Below the pieces are notes generated by a model. That model was not told where the DNA came from and ran no database searches. It saw only the letters and a list, made by a program, of their open reading frames with translations. 64,000 nucleotides of DNA, from the NCBI RefSeq assembly GCF_020463795.1, contig NZ_CP080025.1, forward strand, positions 1,429,001 through 1,493,000. The letters are read 5' to 3'. The stretch's first letter is position 1. Every line of letters starts with the position of its first letter. Both the position numbers and the translations under genes were made by a program. Shown here in pieces: positions 55,526-64,000 of the stretch. The DNA is from Echinicola marina (GTDB lineage: Bacteria > Bacteroidota > Bacteroidia > Cytophagales > Cyclobacteriaceae).

Positions 55526-56095
55526 TTATGAGAACGATATTTTGTTGTTTTTCAGGGGCACCTGAATACAATCCTTTTTATAGAAATCATATATATTGGT
55601 TTGGCTGAAATGACTGATGGAGAGATGGCTTTGGATTTTTCCTGGTGCAAGGCCAAATGAATCCTTAAAGCATTTGCTGAAATATGCTGGGCTGTTAAAG
55701 CCCACTTGGTAAGCTATCTCTGAGATCATTCCCTTTCTTTCTACTAGGTAATGGTAAGCTTGGAGCAGTCGTATATAACGGATAAACTTTCCCGCAGAAA
55801 CACCCAGATAGTTTTTAAGTTTACGGTGTGTATGTTCTCGGCTATAGTGAAGCTTTTCCGAAAGCTGGGTTACAGAAAAATGGAATTCGCCTAAGTTTTT
55901 TAAAACAATTTTGACTGCCTCTTGGACAAATTGTTCATCTATTGCACTTGATGGGTTCTTCATCTTAAAAGTCCTTTTAGCTATCGGAATCAAAAATATT
56001 GCCTGAACTAAAGCATTACTTAATATAAAAAATTTCTGATGGATTAGAAAGGTATTGTTCGCTTGGGAAATCGTTTTTGGGCTGACAATTGGCAA
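55526..56095 (-). CDS. AraC-type HTH protein
   Basis: The 189-residue frame ends in an AraC/XylS DNA-binding domain (FSVTQLSEKLHYSREHTHRKLK, then ISEIAYQVGFNSPAYFSKCFKDSFG). The first roughly 44 residues are hydrophobic in part and may not be coding; a later ATG at 55963 gives 145 residues. The effector part is very short, so it may be the DNA-binding end of a larger ancestor. It is divergent from nrfH across 249 bases. Confidence 0.75.
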   Translation of the reverse strand: MPIVSPKTISQANNTFLIHQKFFILSNALVQAIFLIPIAKRTFKMKNPSSAIDEQFVQEAVKIVLKNLGEFHFSVTQLSEKLHYSREHTHRKLKNYLGVSAGKFIRYIRLLQAYHYLVERKGMISEIAYQVGFNSPAYFSKCFKDSFGLAPGKIQSHLSISHFSQTNIYDFYKKDCIQVPLKNNKISFS

Positions 56096-56344
56096 AATGA
56101 TTATGGGTAAGAAAATCTGAAGAGCGAATTCAAGATTGTTTTACTTTATTGTTCTTTTCAGATTTTATTTAGGAATAGTTTTATTACAAGACCAATGCAC
56201 ACTTTTACTGAATGTTAATTTTTATCCTAAGATTTAATTATTTCTATAAATGATTGTAAAAAATATTTTATAAATTGAATGGGTTGTTAATCAGTTAATT
56301 ATATTTTTTATTAAATAATTACGAACCGTTTGAATTGCTGAAAT

Positions 56345-56986
56345 ATGGGAATTTGGCAAAGCACAAAAAGGAGATTATTTCGTTGGCACTTGATTCCCCC
56401 CCACCAATGGAGGAAAACAGCCATTGTACTTGTGGCCGCCATATTTGGGCTTGGAATATATTTGATAAAATTGAGTAATGCTGCTTCCTACTTATCTGAT
56501 GATCCCCAGGCCTGCGTCAATTGCCATTTGATGACACCGCAGTACCTCACTTGGTCGAACAGTTCGCATAGGGAAGTGGCCCATTGCAATGACTGCCATG
56601 TTCCCCATGATAATGTGTTTAATAAATATTTCTTTAAGGCAAAGGATGGTTTATATCATGCTTCTATATTCACGCTTCGCAAGGAACCAGAGGTCATAAG
56701 GGCATTGGCTCCCTCACAGGCGGTGATACAGAGTAATTGTATCAGGTGTCATGAAACACAGGTGACAGATGTGAAAACGGCGGCATTTGTGGTCCATCAT
56801 AAGAAAAATAGAACAGACAGGACCTGCTGGGAGTGTCATAGGGATGTACCACATGGAAAAGTAAAAAGTCTTTCATCCGTAGGTTATCAAATTGAACCTA
56901 TCAAAGCCCATGCACCAAGTGATCCGGAAATAATTCCCTCTTGGCTGAAGGCATCTATGGAAGAGAAAAAAAATCAAGACAAATAA
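56345..56986 (+). CDS. nrfH: Cytochrome c nitrite reductase small subunit (NrfH-type tetraheme quinol dehydrogenase)
   Basis: The 213-residue NapC/NirT-family protein has one membrane anchor (about residues 24-42) and four heme-attachment motifs: CVNCH (57-61), CNDCH (81-85), CIRCH (132-136) and CWECH (161-165). NrfH takes electrons from menaquinol and passes them to NrfA. The gene is 13 bases upstream of nrfA. Confidence 0.93.
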   Translation: MGIWQSTKRRLFRWHLIPPHQWRKTAIVLVAAIFGLGIYLIKLSNAASYLSDDPQACVNCHLMTPQYLTWSNSSHREVAHCNDCHVPHDNVFNKYFFKAKDGLYHASIFTLRKEPEVIRALAPSQAVIQSNCIRCHETQVTDVKTAAFVVHHKKNRTDRTCWECHRDVPHGKVKSLSSVGYQIEPIKAHAPSDPEIIPSWLKASMEEKKNQDK

Positions 56987-56999
56987 AATCAATAGGGCT

Positions 57000-58493
57000 A
57001 TGAAAAATTGGATTCTTTTTACCTTGACCGCAGTCATTGTATTCTTATTGGCAATGCTGGCTTATTCGATTATGGACAGGAAGACAGAGGCCAGATTTGC
57101 CTATGTGCCCAAGGTAGATATCAATGATATAGAACCGAGAGATTCAGTTTGGGGCCTTAATTTTCCCCGACAGCACCAATCCTACATGAAAACTAGAGAT
57201 ACCTCTTTTCATAGTATGTATAATTCCAGCGGTCATGTGGAGGTCCTGGAAGAGGATCCGGAGTTGGTGATTTTATGGGCAGGGTATGCTTTCAGTAAGG
57301 AATATAACCAGCCGAAGGGGCATGCCCATGCGGTGGATGATATCAGGAAAATCCTAAGAACTGGTGCACCCATGGAAGCAGGAGAGGGCCCCATGCCCAG
57401 CACTTGCTGGACCTGTAAAAGTCCTGATGTACCTAGGTTGATGAAAGAACTTGGAGTGACCGAATATTACAGTAAAAAGTGGTCAGACTTTGGCCCGGAA
57501 GTTATCAATCCCATTGGCTGTGCAGATTGTCATAATCCGGAAAGCATGAACCTCACGATCACCCGGCCAGCTTTGATAGAGGCATTTGAATCCATGGGTA
57601 AGGATATCAATGCTGCCAGCCATCAGGAAATGAGGAGTCTGGTCTGTGCACAGTGTCATGTGGAATATTATTTTTCAAAAAACACACCTGGCAAAGAAGG
57701 AGCACAATACTTGACTTTCCCATGGAGGGATGGCATGGATGAACAGTCTGTGGAAGCCTATTATGACCAGATTGATTTTGCAGACTGGGTAAATCCTATC
57801 AGTAAAACGCCAATGCTGAAAGCCCAGCATCCTGACTATGAATTGTACTCCCTTGGTGTGCATGCCAAGAGAGGTGTTTCTTGTGCAGATTGCCATATGC
57901 CCTATAAGACTGAGGGAGGGCAGAAATTTACAGATCACCATATAGGTTCACCACTTAGCAATGTAGAAAATTCCTGTTTTGTATGTCACCGGGAAAAAAA
58001 AGATGACCTGATTACGGATGTTTTTGAACGACAGCGCATCATCAAAGAGGGTTCCCAAAAACTGATGAGGTTGATTGCTATGGCCCATATTGAAGCGGGC
58101 AAAGCTTGGGAATTGGGCGCTACTCAGGAACAAATGGACAATATCCAGCTGGGTATTAGGCATGCCCAATGGAGATGGGACTATGCTGTGGCATCACATG
58201 GGGCAGCTTTTCATGCGCCTTTGGCGACGAGCAGCATTGTCACTTCAGCAACTGGGATTATAGAAGAAACTAGGATAGAATTGGTCAGATTGCTAGCTGA
58301 TTTGGGACATAATAAACCTGTGGAAATGCCGGATTTTGAAGATACTGAAGCTTTGCAGGCATATGTGGGCTGGGATATAGAAAAGGATAAGGCTGCTAAG
58401 GAAAAATTCTTGGAAGAGGTAGTCCCTGCCTGGCTGAAAGAAGGTAAAAAGCGTGAGAAAGGATATACGGTTAAAATGCTTTCTGATAAATAA
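57000..58493 (+). CDS. nrfA: Ammonia-forming cytochrome c nitrite reductase (NrfA)
   Basis: The 497-residue pentaheme enzyme reduces nitrite to ammonium in the periplasm. The catalytic heme uses CWTCK (136-140), and four others use CADCH (174-178), CAQCH (216-220), CADCH (295-299) and CFVCH (326-330). A signal or anchor helix is at residues 4-22. The CXXCK motif needs a specialised heme lyase, and a fused CcsBA gene follows 64 bases later. Confidence 0.96.
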   Translation: MKNWILFTLTAVIVFLLAMLAYSIMDRKTEARFAYVPKVDINDIEPRDSVWGLNFPRQHQSYMKTRDTSFHSMYNSSGHVEVLEEDPELVILWAGYAFSKEYNQPKGHAHAVDDIRKILRTGAPMEAGEGPMPSTCWTCKSPDVPRLMKELGVTEYYSKKWSDFGPEVINPIGCADCHNPESMNLTITRPALIEAFESMGKDINAASHQEMRSLVCAQCHVEYYFSKNTPGKEGAQYLTFPWRDGMDEQSVEAYYDQIDFADWVNPISKTPMLKAQHPDYELYSLGVHAKRGVSCADCHMPYKTEGGQKFTDHHIGSPLSNVENSCFVCHREKKDDLITDVFERQRIIKEGSQKLMRLIAMAHIEAGKAWELGATQEQMDNIQLGIRHAQWRWDYAVASHGAAFHAPLATSSIVTSATGIIEETRIELVRLLADLGHNKPVEMPDFEDTEALQAYVGWDIEKDKAAKEKFLEEVVPAWLKEGKKREKGYTVKMLSDK

Positions 58494-58557
58494 TGGATAG
58501 GGCCAAAATTTGTATGGAAAGGATTATTTTTAGTATGACTACCCAAACTAACATTTT

Positions 58558-61500
58558 ATGAGATTGATAAAGTTACTGGTGTCCAGTAAGTTCATGTTAT
58601 TGTTGTTGATATTGTTTGCTTTGGCTTCTGCAGTGGCCACATTTTTGGAAAATGATTTCGGTACAGCGGCCGCTTGGGAAATGATTTATGAATCTTTTTG
58701 GTTTGAAATGATCATGGTCCTATTGGCCATAAATTTTTTAGCGAATATTCGTCGGTACCGGCTTTTTACAAAGAGAAAATGGCCCATTGGTTTATTTCAT
58801 ATTGCTTTTGTACTTATCATTATTGCTGCTGGAATTACCCGTTATTTTGGAGAAGAGGGCATTATTCACATCAGGGAGGGTGAAGCACAGAATATTTATT
58901 ACAGTAATGAGTTTTACCTCCAATTGAGATCTGTTCATGATGGTGGCCATGAAAATTTTCAAAAAGCAATACCCCTTACTGCCAACAGTGACTTGCCCAT
59001 CATGCTGAAATTACCATTTGAAGAGGAGATGGCTATCCGCATTAAAGACTTTATTCCCCATGGGCGTGAAGCTTTTGAAGCAGGAGATCAGGACTACCTT
59101 GAGTTGGCATTGACCTCAGGAGTGGGCAGGGAAGATTTCACTTTGCCTGTGGGAAAAACGTTGCCCATGGGAGCCATTAGTTTGGGAAGCCAGGAAGGTA
59201 GTGATCACCCTATAACTATCTATAAAGAAGATAGTACTTGGATGATCAAAAGCCGACTACACCTGCAAGTAATGGAAATGAGCACACAGGAATTAGGTGT
59301 TTTGCATGCTGGGGAAGAAAAGCCACTTAAGCTAAGGACCCTTTATCAATGGCCGGATGGGGCTTTTTTAATCAAATCTATTCAGGAAAATAGTAAACAA
59401 GTATTTGTAAAGGAAACTGATCCTGATATTGCAGAAAATCTTGCCGATGCCGTCTTATTGGAGGTTTTAGATGATAGCGCACAAATAGTAGAGTCCACAT
59501 ATGTACAACTTGTAAAGATCAAGCCCAATTGGCATTCATTTGATTATAAGGGAAAGACTTTTCAGTTGACTTTTGGTCCTAAAGCCAAGCTCTTGCCGTT
59601 TTTTGTCTATCTGAAGGATTTTCAGATGGAACGCTACCCAGGGAGTCAAAGTCCCTCCAGCTATGCCAGTGAAGTGGTGGTAGAAGATGGAGAAAAGGCA
59701 TTTGATCACAGGATATTTATGAATAATGTGCTGGATTATAAAGGTTATCGATTTTATCAGGCCTCCTATGATATGGATGAAAAGGGAACAGTGCTCTCTA
59801 TTAACCAAGACAGATTGGGAAGCACTCTCACTTATATTGGTTATTTTTTATTGGGCTTGGGTATGTTCTTTACACTTTTTACGCTAAACAGTAGGTTTCA
59901 ATATTTGAATATCCGACTCAGGGAAGTTAAAAAAGCGGCTTTATTTCTACCCTTGCTTTTGGGGCTGAAGACAAGTTTTGCACAGGAAGCATCAAAGGAA
60001 ACATGGATTATTCCCCAGGAAAGGGCTGCAAAATATGGTCAGCTGGTTGTTCAAGATTTGGATGGAAGGATGAAGCCTTTGAATACCTTGGCCCACGAGA
60101 TTGTTAGGAAGTTAACGGGTAGATCGGAGGTTTTGCTAGAAGAACAAGGAATGGTACTCAGTCCCGAGCAATTCTTACTAGCCGTCCAAATGTATCCTGA
60201 GATGGTCAGTCGCTTACCGATTATCAAGGTAGATGCAGATAAGGGCAGGCAGGTATTTGAGGTATTGGAAGTTTCTGATACCAAGAAGGTAAGCTTTATG
60301 GATTTTGTGGATAAGGATGGACAGTATAAGCTCCAGCGAAGGGTGGAGCATTCCAATATGCTGAAGCCGTCCGAGCGGAATGAGGCAGATAAGGAACTAC
60401 TGAAGGTAGATGAGCGCTTCAATATCTTTTATGGTTTGCTAACCGGCGACTTTTTAAAGCTCTTTCCGAATCGCATGGATGAAAATAATACTTGGTTTAC
60501 CAGAGAAAGCAATACCAACAGTTTTCCTGAAGAAGATGCGCTGTTTGTAAAAAACATTACAAATATCTATTTGCAGGGATTACAAAATGGATTGAATACC
60601 GGGGATTGGGCCAGGGCAGAGGAGTCTCTGGGGTATATGGATCTTTTCCAACAGAAAGCTGGAGCGGCCGTTTATCCAGATGATAAAAGGCTTGATGCTG
60701 AGCTCTTTTATACCAAATTGAATCTGGGAAGCTGGCTGTTTGGCATATTTTGGCTTTTGGGGATAATCATGTTGGTGCTTGCTATCTGGCAAATGTTCAG
60801 GATCAACCGCACCAATGAAGTTTTATGGAAAATAGGCTTAGTACTGAGCGGCTTGGGCTTTTTGGCTTTTAGCTTTCACCTGGGACTTCGTTGGTATATT
60901 GCCCAACATCCGCCTTGGAGTGATGGCTTTGAGATGTTGGTTTTTGTGGGGTGGGGCGTTTTATTATTTGGTTTGGTGTTTTCCGGGAAATCCAGGTTTA
61001 CCGTTCCTTTAGGACTATTGTTTTCGGGGACCCTGCTTTTTGTCGCTTTTTTGGAATGGCTCAATCCGGAAATCACCAACCTGATGCCCGTTTTACATTC
61101 TTATTGGCTGAAAATCCACGTGGCCATTATCGTGAGCAGTTATGCTCCCTTAGCACTGGCAGCGATCATGGCATTGTTTTCTTTACTGCTTATTATTTTC
61201 AGGCCAAAACAGCTAGACGGTGCTTGGAGCAAAAGTATATTGGAACTGGCCATTGTGAATGAGTTAGCCATTACCATTGGTCTATTTTTACTAACCATAG
61301 GCACTTTTTTGGGTGGAGTATGGGCAAATGAAAGTTGGGGACGCTATTGGGCCTGGGATCCAAAGGAAACGTGGGCTTTGATTTCAATTTTGATTTATGC
61401 TTCTGTCTTGCATTTGAGGTTGGTGCCTGGCTTAAAAAACTTTATGGTTTACCAGCTGGCCAGTTTGTGGGCTTTTTCTTCCATCATTATGACTTCCTTT

Positions 61501-61668
61501 GGTGTGAACTATTACTTGTCAGGTTTGCATTCCTATGCCAAAGGAGATCCCGTGCCCATCCCCCAATGGGTGTATTGGGTAGTGGTCACTTTGTTATGTA
61601 TATCCATTACCGCTAGTATTAGATTTAAAGGAATGTCACCTGCAAACAGGGCTATTTTGAAAGTTTGA
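58558..61668 (+). CDS. Fused cytochrome c synthetase CcsBA (NrfI-like)
   Basis: This 1036-residue polytopic protein joins a ResB/CcsB-like N-terminal half (four predicted helices with a large periplasmic loop) to a CcsA-like C-terminal half. The latter carries the tryptophan-rich heme motif GRYWAWDPKETWAL. It attaches heme to apocytochromes. In Wolinella the fused NrfI, encoded after nrfHA, serves the NrfA CXXCK heme; the same order here suggests the same specialisation. A link region LLLGLKTSFAQEASKE resembles an internal signal peptide. Confidence 0.9.
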   Translation: MRLIKLLVSSKFMLLLLILFALASAVATFLENDFGTAAAWEMIYESFWFEMIMVLLAINFLANIRRYRLFTKRKWPIGLFHIAFVLIIIAAGITRYFGEEGIIHIREGEAQNIYYSNEFYLQLRSVHDGGHENFQKAIPLTANSDLPIMLKLPFEEEMAIRIKDFIPHGREAFEAGDQDYLELALTSGVGREDFTLPVGKTLPMGAISLGSQEGSDHPITIYKEDSTWMIKSRLHLQVMEMSTQELGVLHAGEEKPLKLRTLYQWPDGAFLIKSIQENSKQVFVKETDPDIAENLADAVLLEVLDDSAQIVESTYVQLVKIKPNWHSFDYKGKTFQLTFGPKAKLLPFFVYLKDFQMERYPGSQSPSSYASEVVVEDGEKAFDHRIFMNNVLDYKGYRFYQASYDMDEKGTVLSINQDRLGSTLTYIGYFLLGLGMFFTLFTLNSRFQYLNIRLREVKKAALFLPLLLGLKTSFAQEASKETWIIPQERAAKYGQLVVQDLDGRMKPLNTLAHEIVRKLTGRSEVLLEEQGMVLSPEQFLLAVQMYPEMVSRLPIIKVDADKGRQVFEVLEVSDTKKVSFMDFVDKDGQYKLQRRVEHSNMLKPSERNEADKELLKVDERFNIFYGLLTGDFLKLFPNRMDENNTWFTRESNTNSFPEEDALFVKNITNIYLQGLQNGLNTGDWARAEESLGYMDLFQQKAGAAVYPDDKRLDAELFYTKLNLGSWLFGIFWLLGIIMLVLAIWQMFRINRTNEVLWKIGLVLSGLGFLAFSFHLGLRWYIAQHPPWSDGFEMLVFVGWGVLLFGLVFSGKSRFTVPLGLLFSGTLLFVAFLEWLNPEITNLMPVLHSYWLKIHVAIIVSSYAPLALAAIMALFSLLLIIFRPKQLDGAWSKSILELAIVNELAITIGLFLLTIGTFLGGVWANESWGRYWAWDPKETWALISILIYASVLHLRLVPGLKNFMVYQLASLWAFSSIIMTSFGVNYYLSGLHSYAKGDPVPIPQWVYWVVVTLLCISITASIRFKGMSPANRAILKV

Positions 61669-61771
61669 CTTTTTGGATTGGATTGGGATTCAAAAAATGT
61701 CGGTTCAAAATAATGAAATGATCCTTAAGCGGCACTTTTTTCCATAAGCAGGCCAGGTTTGCTAATTGGGT

Positions 61772-62617
61772 TTATTTTATTTCTATAATTGGTTCAGGGT
61801 TTAAGTATCCCAAGGACTGTAAGAATTGATCGGTTTTGATGATGGTATCTTTGTAATGCTCAAAGTGAGAATAATTAAAAAAGCCATGTTCTTCGTCTTC
61901 ATAGAGGAAGAGTGGACATAGACCCCCCAATTTTTCACTGACCCTTTGGTAATATTTTGCTGTTTCTACGGGGATCAGCTTGTCTTTGGTACCAAGGAAG
62001 AAGATGGTAGGAGGAAGGCTCTTTTTCAAATTGTGTAAAGGTGAGAAATCTTTGTAATCATCACCAATGCGATCATAGCCATAGCCTCCGGGGCCATTGT
62101 CAATGACCGGATTGAAAAGGATCAAGGCATCGGGAACACAACTGGTTTTGGCATCATCATTAGGATCATTGAAGCCTGGAATTATGGCTGTTGCAGCAGC
62201 CAGATGTCCGCCTGCAGATCCTCCTGCTGCAATGATTCGATTAGGATCTATATTAAACTTTTTCGCATTTTTTCGTATGTACCTAATGGCTGATTTGGCA
62301 TCCATCAATGATTCAAAAGGGCTAGTACCATGAATGTTTTTTACCCTGTAATCTACCAAAAAGCATACTAAGCCTCTTTGAGAAAAGTATTGGGCATGGT
62401 GTTGAAATTGGTTTTTATTGCCTCCCACCCAGCCCCCTCCAAAGAAGAAAAGCATGGCAGGAGCAGTCTGTGAAGCATTCAAATCAGGTGGATTATAAAC
62501 CTCCAAATATAAATTACTGCTGTCTGCAGTTTTGTAGAGATGTGTTTCCTGGGATAGCCCGACTGAATGGAAGGCCATAGAAAAAAGGATGAGAACGGCG
62601 AGGGGTTTAAAGTTCAT
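61772..62617 (-). CDS. Secreted alpha/beta-hydrolase esterase (BD-FAE-like)
   Basis: The 281-residue hydrolase has a signal peptide of about 22 residues, the FFGGGWVGGN oxyanion loop, the nucleophile elbow AAGGSAGGHLAA, an acid in LGTKDKLIPVE and a histidine in DEEHGFFNYS. It is of the hormone-sensitive-lipase or BD-FAE type. Its stop faces the stop of the CcsBA gene across about 100 bases. Confidence 0.85.
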   Translation of the reverse strand: MNFKPLAVLILFSMAFHSVGLSQETHLYKTADSSNLYLEVYNPPDLNASQTAPAMLFFFGGGWVGGNKNQFQHHAQYFSQRGLVCFLVDYRVKNIHGTSPFESLMDAKSAIRYIRKNAKKFNIDPNRIIAAGGSAGGHLAAATAIIPGFNDPNDDAKTSCVPDALILFNPVIDNGPGGYGYDRIGDDYKDFSPLHNLKKSLPPTIFFLGTKDKLIPVETAKYYQRVSEKLGGLCPLFLYEDEEHGFFNYSHFEHYKDTIIKTDQFLQSLGYLNPEPIIEIK

Positions 62618-62648
62618 TGCATTATGTTTATTGGCAATACTTTGAATA

Positions 62649-64000
62649 TTACCAAATACTTTGTTTGAGTCCTGTTGCTTCAGGTTTTTTTAGGTTGATC
62701 AGGTAGCCGTTGACTACAGCATAAAGTAGTTCGTTATTTTTCTTAAGATAGAAATTAGGGGCACTACCTGCATTGTAGCCACTGGGAATGCTGTCATGTT
62801 CATGTAACACCAGGATAGGGAGATCATGAAATGGAGATTCAGGCATATTTTTTAATCTAATGGCCAAGAATCCTTCTTTTAAAAGTTCCAAGGCTTTTTC
62901 CCTGTCAAGATCAGAAATATCCACAATACTTTCTTCTGCTAATTTTCCTTCTACATATTCCAAGCCTGAAGCATCGAGTTCTTTATATCCAAAATATACA
63001 GACAGGTCTCCGACATCATCAATTTGACCTTTTACTGCATAGCCATTTTCCATTTCCATGTTTTGCCTTTTAATGCCCAAGTCCAATTGATACTTATTTT
63101 CTCCATCATGGATGGTAACATTTTTTAGGATTAAGTCCATCAGTTTGCGGTCATTGTCCGGGATGCGGAAATAGTCTTCCACTGCATATGCTGTATAATC
63201 CCCGTGGGCAATTTCATATAAGGCATTGAGGATAATCATGAAGTTGAGCTGTCTGATATACTGTTTTTCGGGGTCATTGGGATAGCCTCCTGATTCTATG
63301 AGAATGGTGCTGGTTCCCCATTTTTGGAAGTTGTCACCAAATGCCCTTGGTTCAAAAGCATCATCATATTTGCCCACTTGTTCGGGAATGACTTTTTGGA
63401 GGATCCTATTCATACCTACGATTACCTGCATGGCATTTGCCCTTACATCATTGATTTCAGTTTTGTGATTGAAGGCGGGAGCCAAGACTGAGATGGTTGC
63501 TGGTTTTGCTGTTTGTTCTACATTGTAATAGATCTGCTGATCGTGCAGGTTAAAGCCAAAGCTTGGTGCAAATGCTTCCCTTGCAGCTTTTAAGATGCTG
63601 GCCTCAGGAGACACCTCTTTGATGGCATCCCTGTTGAGGTCGATACCATAGGCATTTCTTCTGGTAAAGACCTCTGCTCCATCAGGGTTAAGCATTGGGA
63701 TAAACCTGATTTTGAGGTTTTTCCTGATCACATTTCTGATAATATTAAAACTGTCATTTTTGGCTTCCAAGAAATTAAAGAGATCAAATAAGGCCATGGT
63801 TGCTGTGCTTTCATCACCGTGCATCTGGGACCAAAGCAATACTTTGGTTTCACCTTCACCAAATTCCAGCTGTTGGATAGAACGTCCTTGTACGGATTTT
63901 CCCAGTTCTTCCACCTTAAAAGCCCCTCTGTGCTTCTTGATCAATGGCTGTATATCCCTGTGCTTAAACCTGCGATGGGTGATGGCCGATTCCCTGGAAG
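62649..64000 (-). CDS. M14-family zinc carboxypeptidase-like protein, 5'-truncated by window edge
   Basis: The frame is open to the right edge with no stop, so the N-terminus lies outside the window; the TTG at 63944 is not a real start. Zinc ligands are in SQMHGDEST (H, E) and FNLHDQQ (H), and the general-base glutamate lies in ILIESGGYPND. The family cleaves C-terminal residues or murein-type peptides. It lies 31 bases upstream of the esterase and may be cotranscribed with it. Confidence 0.9.
   Translation of the reverse strand, partial: SRESAITHRRFKHRDIQPLIKKHRGAFKVEELGKSVQGRSIQQLEFGEGETKVLLWSQMHGDESTATMALFDLFNFLEAKNDSFNIIRNVIRKNLKIRFIPMLNPDGAEVFTRRNAYGIDLNRDAIKEVSPEASILKAAREAFAPSFGFNLHDQQIYYNVEQTAKPATISVLAPAFNHKTEINDVRANAMQVIVGMNRILQKVIPEQVGKYDDAFEPRAFGDNFQKWGTSTILIESGGYPNDPEKQYIRQLNFMIILNALYEIAHGDYTAYAVEDYFRIPDNDRKLMDLILKNVTIHDGENKYQLDLGIKRQNMEMENGYAVKGQIDDVGDLSVYFGYKELDASGLEYVEGKLAEESIVDISDLDREKALELLKEGFLAIRLKNMPESPFHDLPILVLHEHDSIPSGYNAGSAPNFYLKKNNELLYAVVNGYLINLKKPEATGLKQSIW

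Overview
The window looks like a chromosomal segment of a Bacteroidota bacterium, most likely class Cytophagia and probably Cyclobacteriaceae. This is inferred from protein style (signal peptides and lipoproteins, a SPMGGPKDE-type Ig-like lipoprotein, fused EutB-EutC, solitary four-helix-bundle proteins, DPP4/M1/M16 peptidases, a sulfatase), moderate-to-low GC, and scarce Shine-Dalgarno sites. No rRNA, tRNA, CRISPR array, phage, or transposase was found.

Layout. 1-4088: an operon of mnmG (5' end off the left edge), a methyltransferase and an Ig-like lipoprotein, closed by a terminator. 4144-4482: a cluster of DnaA-box-like 9-mers beside AT-rich DNA. Plus-strand coding DNA changes from C-rich to G-rich across this gap, so it is a strong oriC candidate. 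4927-6636: an outer-membrane protein and an esterase. 7210-14201: a fatty-acid beta-oxidation operon (marR, fadN, fadA, fadE) interrupted twice by small four-helix-bundle (S23-type) genes. Each S23 gene is bracketed by inverted arrays of five 7-nt units, the most unusual structure in the window. 14382-18068: a YqhD-type alcohol dehydrogenase and a fused, apparently exported ethanolamine ammonia-lyase. 18343-31457: secreted peptidases (two M1, one M16, one DPP4), a YfcC-type carrier and a phosphoesterase. 31528-42812: a sulfatase, an acetyltransferase, small membrane proteins, a variant D-aminoacylase, a ZIP-like transporter, GNATs, and pentapeptide and DinB proteins.

42874-49741 on the minus strand is a nitrate-type uptake system: outer-membrane porin, lipoprotein binding protein, permease and two ATPases. 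A cysteine-rich Crp/Fnr regulator lies upstream. 50004-55433 holds a GNAT, rluF, a second Crp/Fnr regulator, a DoxX-like protein, a frameshifted BamA-like gene and two methyltransferases. 56345-61668 is nrfH-nrfA plus a fused CcsBA, which would form a nitrite-to-ammonia respiratory module with its own cytochrome c synthetase. No nitrate reductase lies in the window, so the link between uptake and Nrf is an inference. The window ends with an esterase and an M14 peptidase whose N-terminus lies beyond the right edge.

Codon starts were moved downstream of the longest frame where a signal peptide or the conserved family N-terminus made the shorter start more credible. All functional calls come from reading motifs by eye; no database search was run.
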